A stretch of 5,857 nucleotides of DNA from NCBI GenBank assembly GCA_030829155.1, contig JAURBD010000098.1, positions 1-5,857 on the forward strand. Reading direction: 5' to 3'. The stretch is from Flavobacteriaceae bacterium (GTDB lineage Bacteria > Bacteroidota > Bacteroidia > Flavobacteriales > Flavobacteriaceae). Position numbers and translations under genes: made by a program. The number at the start of each line of letters is the position of its first letter. Positions within the stretch are counted from its first letter, which is position 1. Below are positions 1 through 5,857 of this stretch, piece after piece. A model generated the notes under the pieces. It worked only from the letters and a program-made list of their open reading frames with translations. It was not told the DNA's origin and did no database searches.

Positions 1-57
1 CCAATTGATTTCATAACAAAAGAACTAGTTTTAAATAAAATTGAATTACTTAAATAA
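1..57 (+). CDS. C-terminal end of an unidentified protein (partial)
   Basis: The first frame is open from the window edge to a TAA at 55-57 and gives 18 residues ending in NKIELLK. The other two forward frames stop within the first 16 bases, so this is the only forward reading that could be a gene tail. It ends 9 bases before radA, as expected for an upstream operon partner. Eighteen residues carry no recognisable motif, so no function is assigned. The start lies outside the window. It could also be non-coding leader that happens to be open. Confidence 0.5.
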   Translation, partial: PIDFITKELVLNKIELLK

Positions 58-66
58 TTCTCTATA

Positions 67-1428
67 ATGACTAAAGTAAAAACAACTTTTATCTGTCAAA
101 AGAGTGGAACTCCACATTCCAAATGGCAAGGTCAGTGCAACGGATGCAAAGAATGGAATACTCTTGTTGAAGAGGTCATAGAAAAAAAAGAAAGAAAAGG
201 ATGGGTAGAGACAAAATCCACTAATACAAAAGGAACTCATCCTGTAAAAATCCAAGAAATTGACACCGATAAAGAAACTAGAATTTCGACAAATGACTCT
301 GAGTTAAATAGAGTGATGGGAGGGGGTCTTGTTCCTGGGTCAATAACACTTATAGGAGGTGAACCAGGAATAGGAAAATCTACATTATTACTACAAATTT
401 CACTTCAAATAAATGGAAAGGTACTTTATATTTCCGGAGAAGAAAGTCAAAAACAAATCAAATTAAGAGCTGAACGAATCGATTTACAAAACGCAAATTG
501 TTATGTTTTGAGCGAAACTGTAACACAAAAAATATTCAAACAAATCAAATTACTTGATCCAGATATTGTTATCATTGACTCCATTCAAACCTTACAAACA
601 CAATATATAGAAAGTAGTTCAGGAAGTGTTTCTCAAATTAAAGAATGTACCTCAGAGCTAATTCAGTTTGCTAAAAAAACCCACACTCCTGTTATTTTGG
701 TTGGCCACATAACCAAAGATGGAACTATTGCTGGGCCAAAAGTTTTAGAACATATGGTAGATACGGTTCTTCATTTTGAAGGAGATCGAAATCATCTTTA
801 CAGAATCGTAAGAGCTCAAAAAAATCGCTTTGGATCCACCGATGAAATTGGAATCTATGAAATGTTATCCAATGGACTCAGAATTGTAACAAACCCCAGT
901 GAACTATTAATTTCTCAAACCAATCGAGAAATGAGTGGTCATGCAATTGCCGCTACAATTGAAGGTGTTCGCCCTCTAATGATTGAAGTTCAAGCCTTGG
1001 TTAGTACAGCAGTTTATGGAACACCTCAAAGAAGTACTACAGGATTTAATGCCAAAAGACTCAATATGTTGTTGGCTGTACTCGAAAAAAGAGCAGGGTT
1101 TCAATTAGGAACTAAAGATGTTTTCTTAAATATAACGGGTGGAATAAGTAGCGAAGATCCTGCAATTGATCTTGCTGTAGTTGCAGCAGTTTTATCAAGT
1201 TATCACGACATAGCTCTCCCCAAAGAAATTTGTTTTTCGGCAGAAATTGGACTTTCTGGAGAATTACGCCCTGTATCCAAATTGGATCAACGGATTTCGG
1301 AGTCCAAAAAACTTGGTTTTGAAACTATAGTTACCTCCAAAGGAACAAAAAATAAATCCAATGGCACAGGAATCAATTTATTATCTCTAACCAAAATTGA
1401 AGAAGTTGTTGCACTTTTATTTGCATGA
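67..1428 (+). CDS. radA: DNA repair protein RadA (Sms), RecA-like ATPase with Lon-like C-terminal domain
   Basis: RadA is a cytoplasmic hexameric ATPase that promotes branch migration and processing of recombination intermediates with RecA. The 453 residues match the usual length of about 450-460. Domains in order: an N-terminal zinc-finger region (about 8-30), a RecA-like ATPase core with Walker A GEPGIGKST (98-106, Lys104) and Walker B IVIID (167-171, Asp171), the RadA signature KNRFG (252-256), and a Lon-protease-like domain (about 285-453) with the GELRPV stretch (398-403). The finger is atypical: Cys10, Cys24 and Cys27 are present, but the position expected to be the second cysteine is Ser13 (codon AGT at 103-105). 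The start is well fixed, because an in-frame TAA lies at 55-57 and this is the first ATG after it. No Shine-Dalgarno sequence is visible, as is normal in Bacteroidota. It probably shares a transcript with the gene ending at 57. Confidence 0.97.
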   Translation: MTKVKTTFICQKSGTPHSKWQGQCNGCKEWNTLVEEVIEKKERKGWVETKSTNTKGTHPVKIQEIDTDKETRISTNDSELNRVMGGGLVPGSITLIGGEPGIGKSTLLLQISLQINGKVLYISGEESQKQIKLRAERIDLQNANCYVLSETVTQKIFKQIKLLDPDIVIIDSIQTLQTQYIESSSGSVSQIKECTSELIQFAKKTHTPVILVGHITKDGTIAGPKVLEHMVDTVLHFEGDRNHLYRIVRAQKNRFGSTDEIGIYEMLSNGLRIVTNPSELLISQTNREMSGHAIAATIEGVRPLMIEVQALVSTAVYGTPQRSTTGFNAKRLNMLLAVLEKRAGFQLGTKDVFLNITGGISSEDPAIDLAVVAAVLSSYHDIALPKEICFSAEIGLSGELRPVSKLDQRISESKKLGFETIVTSKGTKNKSNGTGINLLSLTKIEEVVALLFA

Positions 1429-1452
1429 AAAGAAACAAAAAAACTACATTCG
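1420..1452 (+). promoter_or_regulatory. Candidate Bacteroidota-type promoter for gdhA
   Basis: TTTG at 1420-1423 could be the -33 element and TACATTCG at 1445-1452 the -7 element. The latter matches TAnnTTTG at all defined positions except one (C for T). The gap between the two is 21 bases, within the range known for Bacteroidota sigma-ABfr (RpoD-type) promoters. A start of transcription near 1456-1460 would leave a leader of about 45 bases before gdhA. The -33 element lies inside the last codons of radA. In AT-rich DNA such matches arise by chance, so this is only a candidate. Confidence 0.35.
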
Positions 1453-1462
1453 TTATCATAAC
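1452..1462. repeat. Short perfect inverted repeat before gdhA (possible operator)
   Basis: GTTAT and ATAAC form a perfect 5-base inverted repeat around a single C. It begins at the last base of the candidate -7 element and would cover the predicted transcription start, a typical place for a repressor site. The loop is too short for a hairpin terminator and no T-run follows. It may be a chance palindrome. Confidence 0.2.
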
Positions 1463-1501
1463 AATTTCTAATAATTACTGCTCTTAAAAAAAACCGTTGA
1501 A

Positions 1502-2842
1502 ATGAAAAAAATCATCGATAATTTTTTGGCACAAGTCCAAGAAAGAAACCAAAATGAGCCTGAATTTATGCAGGCAGTTACTGAGGTTGCTGAAAATGTA
1601 ATCCCTTATATTGTTAAAAATGACATTTATTATGGGCAAAATATTTTACTGCGCATGGTTGAACCCGAACGTGTAGTTTCCTTTAGAGTTGCATGGATTG
1701 ATGATCAAAATGAAATTCAAGTGAATCGTGGATATCGCATTGAAATGAATTCAGCCATTGGCCCCTATAAAGGCGGGTTGCGCTTTCATCCAAGTGTAAA
1801 CTTGAGTGTTCTTAAGTTTTTAGCCTTTGAACAAGTCTTCAAAAACAGTCTCACTACCCTTCCTATGGGAGGTGGGAAAGGTGGTTCAGATTTTGATCCC
1901 AAAGGAAAAAGTGATAATGAAGTAATGCGTTTTTGTCAAAGTTTTATGACCGAATTATTTCGTCATATTGGTCCTAATCGGGATATCCCTGCAGGTGACA
2001 TTGGAGTTGGAGGAAGAGAGATTGGATATCTTTTTGGTCAATATAAACGTTTAAAAAATGAATTTACTGGAGTTCTTACTGGAAAAGGGGTAAGTTGGGG
2101 GGGATCATTGATCCGTCCAGAGGCAACCGGATATGGAGTTGTATATTTTTCACAAAAAATGTTGGAAAATATTGGTACGAGTTTAAAAGGCAAAAAAGTA
2201 GTCGTTTCTGGTTCAGGGAATGTCGCCCAATTTGCAGCTGAAAAAGTAATTCAACTGGGTGGAACCGTTTGTACACTTTCTGATTCTGGAGGATATATTC
2301 ATGATGAAGAAGGTATTGATTCTGAAAAATTAGATCACATCATGAACATCAAAAATGTTAAAAGAGGAAGGATTCAAAAATATCTTGAGCGCTATCCAAA
2401 TGCAAAATTTCATGCGGGTAAAACCCCATGGGAAGTTCCTTGCGATGTGGCTCTGCCTTGTGCCACTCAAAACGAATTGCATAAAAAAGATGCTGATCTT
2501 TTAATTAAAAATGGATGTGTCTGCATAGGTGAGGGAGCCAATATGCCCTCAACGCCTGAAGCAATTCAAACTTTTACAGAAAATAAAGTGTTGTTTGCCC
2601 CTGGAAAAGCATCCAATGCCGGTGGGGTTGCTGTTTCTGGTCTTGAAATGGCTCAAAATTCTTTACGCTACAATTGGACACGGGAAGAAGTTGATAGCCG
2701 ATTAAAAAACATTATGAGTGAAATTCATGAATCGTGTGTTGAATATGGAAAAGAGGATGGATTCGTCAATTATGTTAAAGGTGCTAATATTGCGGGTTTT
2801 GTAAAAGTAGCAGACGCAATGTTGGCTCAAGGGGTTGTTTAA
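1502..2842 (+). CDS. gdhA: NADP-specific glutamate dehydrogenase
   Basis: This enzyme catalyses reductive amination of 2-oxoglutarate with ammonium to glutamate (EC 1.4.1.4), a cytoplasmic entry point for nitrogen. The 446 residues match the hexameric small GDH family (about 445-450; E. coli GdhA has 447). The substrate-binding and catalytic lysines are seen as Lys90 (in GPYKGGLRF), Lys114 and Lys126 (in PMGGGKGGSDFDPKG), with the catalytic aspartate Asp166 (PAGDIGVGGRE) and Ser379 near the substrate. The Rossmann domain (about 205-370) has GSGNVA at 237-242. The second strand ends in SDSGG (260-264), resembling NADP enzymes rather than the NAD-dependent type, so NADP preference is inferred from family pattern. 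GEGANMPST (343-351) is also characteristic. The ATG at 1502 gives the expected N-terminus and follows an A-rich leader without Shine-Dalgarno. A run of seven G at 2097-2103 lies in the conserved SWGGS stretch, with the frame intact. recO follows after 6 bases. Confidence 0.97.
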   Translation: MKKIIDNFLAQVQERNQNEPEFMQAVTEVAENVIPYIVKNDIYYGQNILLRMVEPERVVSFRVAWIDDQNEIQVNRGYRIEMNSAIGPYKGGLRFHPSVNLSVLKFLAFEQVFKNSLTTLPMGGGKGGSDFDPKGKSDNEVMRFCQSFMTELFRHIGPNRDIPAGDIGVGGREIGYLFGQYKRLKNEFTGVLTGKGVSWGGSLIRPEATGYGVVYFSQKMLENIGTSLKGKKVVVSGSGNVAQFAAEKVIQLGGTVCTLSDSGGYIHDEEGIDSEKLDHIMNIKNVKRGRIQKYLERYPNAKFHAGKTPWEVPCDVALPCATQNELHKKDADLLIKNGCVCIGEGANMPSTPEAIQTFTENKVLFAPGKASNAGGVAVSGLEMAQNSLRYNWTREEVDSRLKNIMSEIHESCVEYGKEDGFVNYVKGANIAGFVKVADAMLAQGVV

Positions 2843-2848
2843 TTTATT

Positions 2849-3574
2849 ATGCTAGTTAAAACAAAGGCTATTGTATTGCATACACTAAAGTATAGCGATA
2901 GCAGTCTAATTGCAAACTGCTATACCCAAGAACAGGGCAAACAGTCTTTTATTTTGAAAGGAATTTTGACAGCAAAAAAAGGAATGATTCGAAAATCACA
3001 ATTCCAAGTTTTAACCCAACTCGAAATACTTTTTGATTATAAAAATAATGGAAAACTTCAGTTTCTTAAAGAAGTTAAAGTAATTCATCCCTATCTGACA
3101 ATTCCCAATCGCATTGAAAAAAATGCAATGGCACAATTTTTAGCTGAAATTCTTAACAATTCAATCCTTGAGGAGGAAGCCAATCCATCTCTATATGTTT
3201 TTCTTGAAACAGCATTCCATTGGCTAGACTCTAATAATGAAATCAGTGATTTTCATTTAATATTTTTAATTAACTTAACTAAATATCTGGGGTTTTTTCC
3301 AAACAATGAACCCCAAGATGCACTCTATTTCAATCTAGAAACTGGATGTTTTGATGCTCTTTTACCTCGGGAACAACATATTGAGGGTGATCAGATTCCA
3401 GTGTTCAGAGAATTATTAGGCATGAATTTTGGTAGTGTTCTTTCCATTAAACTTAATCGAACGAAAAGACGCGCACTATTGGAGACTCTTATACTATATT
3501 TTGAATTACATTTGTTCGGCTTTTCAAAACCAAAATCATTGGAAATTCTCAATGAAATATTTGACGATGTCTAA
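2849..3574 (+). CDS. recO: DNA repair protein RecO
   Basis: RecO is a cytoplasmic recombination mediator that, with RecR (and RecF), helps load RecA onto SSB-coated single-stranded DNA and can anneal strands. The 241 residues fit the family's usual 230-260. The N-terminal part (about 1-80) has the RecO OB-fold pattern, opening with VKTKAIVLHTLKYSDSSLI and a following TQEQGKQSFILKG. The rest is the helical C-terminal domain, with KYLGFFPNN (145-153) and FNLETGCFD (161-169), typical of Bacteroidota RecO. Only two cysteines occur (24 and 167), so the C-terminal zinc finger found in Deinococcus RecO is absent. The ATG lies 6 bases after the gdhA stop, and the stop codon is overlapped by the receptor start, so the three genes are probably co-transcribed. 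The family call is good although RecO is a poorly conserved protein. Confidence 0.93.
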   Translation: MLVKTKAIVLHTLKYSDSSLIANCYTQEQGKQSFILKGILTAKKGMIRKSQFQVLTQLEILFDYKNNGKLQFLKEVKVIHPYLTIPNRIEKNAMAQFLAEILNNSILEEEANPSLYVFLETAFHWLDSNNEISDFHLIFLINLTKYLGFFPNNEPQDALYFNLETGCFDALLPREQHIEGDQIPVFRELLGMNFGSVLSIKLNRTKRRALLETLILYFELHLFGFSKPKSLEILNEIFDDV

Positions 3575-5857
3575 CAAAATAGCCCTCTTTTTCACCTTTT
3601 TTGTTAGTCTTATTCAAGCGCAAGAGGTAACCGTAGTTGATGCTTTAACTTCAAAGCCAATTGTAAGCGTTAGCTTATACAATGAATCCAAAGATCGAAA
3701 TATTACTACCGATAAAAACGGAAAATGTATAATTTCTTCATTCAGTGACTATGAAAAAATTTCGTTTCAATACATGGGCTACGAAACACAAAGTCATAAC
3801 AAAAAAGAGCTTAAAAGAATGAACTATGTTATTGCGCTCCAAACAGACCTTAAAGAACTTTCAGAAGTAATTCTTTCAGTTGCTAGAACAGCTTCAAAAA
3901 AAAATCAAATAGCCGAAAAAGTGTCGATAATTAATGCTGTTGAAATCAAAAAAAAACAGCCACAGACTGGTGCAGATCTTCTTTTATTAGCTCCAGGGCT
4001 GCGTCTTCAAAAATCTCAAGGTGGTGGAGGAAGTCCTGTTTTAAGGGGTTTCGAAGCGAACAGAGTCTTGTTAGTTGTTGATGGAATTCGAATGAATAAT
4101 GCGATTTACCGTTCAGGGCACCTACAAAATGCAATAACAATTGACCCCAATGCTATTGAACGCGTAGAAGTAGTTTATGGTTCATCTTCTGTTGGATATG
4201 GGTCTGATGCCTTAGGAGGCGTTGTTCATTACTTTACCAAAACTCCTAGAATTAATAGTAATAATCCCTTTAGAAGCAGTTTTTCTAGTAATTTTAATTC
4301 TGGAAACACCTCTTTTGTTAATCATTTTGACTCTGAAATAAGTTTTAAAAATTGGGGAAGCTACAGCAGCATAAGTATTTCCAAATTTGGTGACATCCGA
4401 ATGGGAAAAAATAGAACTCACGGTTTTGATACTTGGGGATTGGTTCCGTTTTATTCAGAAAACACAGAAAAAATTTACCGATTAAACCCATCGATTAATA
4501 AAAATCCCAATATTCAAAAGAACTCAGGCTATGATCAAATAGATCTTTTACAAAAATTTATTGTTAAGCTTCCCAAAGAAAAATTTTTAAGTTTAAATAT
4601 TCAGTTCTCTAAATCTTCGAATATTCCTCGATTTGACAAACTAAATGAATTCAAAAACGATAAACTTTTATATTCTGAATGGTATTATGGTCCTCAAAAA
4701 CGTTTTTTAATTTCTCCTCAACTTAAACTGTTTCCAAAAAAAAGATTGTTTCATAAAGGCTATTTAACCTTAGCATATCAAAATATTCAAGAATCACGAA
4801 TCGACCGAAAATTTGATCAACTGGATCGAAGATATCAGCAAGAGGAGGTTCAGGTCTGGAGTTTTAATGGTGATTTTGAAACAAAAAAAACAGGTTTAGC
4901 AAGTTTTGCGTATGGTTTTGAATGGGTAAACAACAAAGTCGTTTCCAATGCTTTTTCAAGAAAATTAATTTTAAGTGGCAACACTATTATTGGCCTGTCT
5001 AATCCAAAGCTTATTCCAACCCGATATCCCAATGCAGATGGACATTATGATTCTGCTGCACTTTATAATAATCTCAAATGGGATGTAAATCCAAAAACAA
5101 CGCTGACTATTGGTGGTCGATATACTCATACTCAATTGAAAGCAAATTGGGACACTGGCAATGGGATTTATCCAACTTGGTTACTCAATGCTTCGAATTC
5201 CAACTTATCTCGAATTAATGTAAAAAATCATGCTTTAACAGGAAGCTTTTCCATTACCCATAGGCCTAATCCAAACTTGCAATTAAATTTTCTTGCCTCA
5301 AGTGGATTTAGATCACCAAATATTGATGATTTAGGTAAAACTAGAGAAAGTAAAGGGACTCTAATTATTCCAAATCCATCGCTTCTACCCGAATATGCTA
5401 ATAATCTTGATTTTGGTATTTCTTTCAAAACACCTAACAAAAAAGGTGATTTTGCTTTAAGAATGTATAGTACTTTTATTAACAATTATATTGGGAGGGA
5501 GTATTCTCCAAATTATAAAGACCAATTAACAGGAGAAATTATTCCTTTTGATTTCAACGATGATATTGTAAAAACTCAAATTAATACTAACATTGGAAAT
5601 GCTTCCATTCATGGTGCTTCATTTGAAGGGCGTTGGAATTTTAATAATCATTTTTCTTTTTTCTCTGACATGACCTATACACATGCTCAGTCTCTAGAGG
5701 GCTTCGGTCCTCTTCCGTCCATACTCCCTTTTTATGGATCAATGATGTTTGAATACAAAAACTCAAAACTTTCTATACAAATTAGGAATCGTTTTAGTAG
5801 TTCGAAAAATCCAAATGACTATAGTTTTGGGGGCGAAGATCGTCTGGAAGAAACCCC
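3567..5857 (+). CDS. TonB-dependent outer-membrane receptor, possibly haem/iron type (3' end outside window)
   Basis: The frame stays open to the window edge for 763 codons with no stop or shift. Residues 1-18 look like a signal peptide (one Lys, a Phe/Leu/Val core, likely cleavage in IQA|QE). Next comes a carboxypeptidase-regulatory-like domain (about 20-92, with ITTDKNGK and ISFQYMGYE), a possible TonB box near 98-107 (SEVILSV), a plug domain (about 108-225; LRGFEANRVLLVVDGIR, IERVEVVYGSSSVGYGSDALGG), then a beta-barrel. FRSPN (581-585) and NPSL (603-606) resemble the FRAP and NPNL boxes of haem receptors, which suggests but does not prove haem or iron uptake. An energised receptor of this kind would sit in the outer membrane and use TonB-ExbBD. 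No SusD partner is visible, which argues against a SusC-type glycan system, although the downstream side is unseen. The start overlaps recO by 8 bases; an in-frame ATG at 3552 would add five residues (MKYLT). Probably some 50-80 residues are missing at the C-terminus. Confidence 0.92.
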   Translation, partial: MSNKIALFFTFFVSLIQAQEVTVVDALTSKPIVSVSLYNESKDRNITTDKNGKCIISSFSDYEKISFQYMGYETQSHNKKELKRMNYVIALQTDLKELSEVILSVARTASKKNQIAEKVSIINAVEIKKKQPQTGADLLLLAPGLRLQKSQGGGGSPVLRGFEANRVLLVVDGIRMNNAIYRSGHLQNAITIDPNAIERVEVVYGSSSVGYGSDALGGVVHYFTKTPRINSNNPFRSSFSSNFNSGNTSFVNHFDSEISFKNWGSYSSISISKFGDIRMGKNRTHGFDTWGLVPFYSENTEKIYRLNPSINKNPNIQKNSGYDQIDLLQKFIVKLPKEKFLSLNIQFSKSSNIPRFDKLNEFKNDKLLYSEWYYGPQKRFLISPQLKLFPKKRLFHKGYLTLAYQNIQESRIDRKFDQLDRRYQQEEVQVWSFNGDFETKKTGLASFAYGFEWVNNKVVSNAFSRKLILSGNTIIGLSNPKLIPTRYPNADGHYDSAALYNNLKWDVNPKTTLTIGGRYTHTQLKANWDTGNGIYPTWLLNASNSNLSRINVKNHALTGSFSITHRPNPNLQLNFLASSGFRSPNIDDLGKTRESKGTLIIPNPSLLPEYANNLDFGISFKTPNKKGDFALRMYSTFINNYIGREYSPNYKDQLTGEIIPFDFNDDIVKTQINTNIGNASIHGASFEGRWNFNNHFSFFSDMTYTHAQSLEGFGPLPSILPFYGSMMFEYKNSKLSIQIRNRFSSSKNPNDYSFGGEDRLEET

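Noticed and set aside
1425..1487. A 20-codon reading frame starting at an ATG that overlaps the radA stop (ATGA), ending at TAA 1485-1487.
   Set aside because: It is rich in Lys, Asn, Thr and Ile as expected for AT-rich non-coding DNA, shows no motif, and would fill the only intergenic gap including the candidate promoter. The ATGA overlap is the only thing in its favour.
1429..1501. Search for a terminator or small RNA in the radA-gdhA gap.
   Set aside because: No GC-rich stem followed by a T-run is present; the only palindrome has a one-base centre and the A-run at 1486-1493 is on the wrong strand for a forward terminator.
2097..2103. Run of seven G in gdhA, considered as a phase-variable slippage tract.
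   Set aside because: The run is short, the frame is intact, and it encodes the conserved Trp-Gly-Gly of a housekeeping enzyme, where switching off would make little sense.
3946..5485. Several reverse-strand open frames of 60-85 codons within the receptor gene, and similar ones opposite radA and gdhA.
   Set aside because: All lie opposite well-supported coding sequence, have no recognisable domain, and are of the size expected by chance.
1..5857. Search for mobile elements, CRISPR arrays, tRNA genes, defence or toxin-antitoxin systems.
   Set aside because: No transposase, integrase, long direct or terminal repeats, regularly spaced repeats, or tRNA-like cloverleaf seen. Nearly all of the window is covered by four recognisable genes of similar base composition.

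Overview
The window is a compact, AT-rich stretch of a chromosome with every gene on the + strand. Gene content and style point to the Bacteroidota, most likely the class Flavobacteriia. The evidence is the absence of Shine-Dalgarno sequences before the starts (the leaders are A/T-rich), a TonB-dependent receptor with an N-terminal carboxypeptidase-regulatory-like domain, and protein sequences that read like flavobacterial RadA, GdhA and RecO. I cannot name a genus from the sequence alone.

Layout: positions 1-57 hold the last 18 codons of an unidentified gene. After 9 bases comes a complete radA (67-1428), a recombination and repair ATPase. A 73-base gap (1429-1501) is the only real intergenic space and holds a possible Bacteroidota-type promoter and a short palindrome. 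Then follow gdhA (1502-2842, NADP-type glutamate dehydrogenase), recO (2849-3574, recombination mediator) after only 6 bases, and a TonB-dependent outer-membrane receptor that overlaps the recO stop and runs off the right edge (3567-5857, 763 codons visible).

How they relate: radA and recO both serve recombinational repair but act at different steps, and a nitrogen-assimilation gene lies between them. The tight packing suggests two transcription units: the upstream gene with radA, and gdhA-recO-receptor. The last three have no obvious shared pathway, so this looks like ordinary co-transcription of housekeeping genes with a nutrient (possibly haem/iron) receptor at the end.

I see no mobile element, RNA gene, CRISPR array, defence system or other clearly new system. 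The most notable points are the loss of one of the four zinc-ligand cysteines in RadA (Ser13), the candidate promoter with an adjacent palindrome before gdhA, and the recO/receptor overlap with two possible receptor starts. Three of the four genes are complete and look intact.
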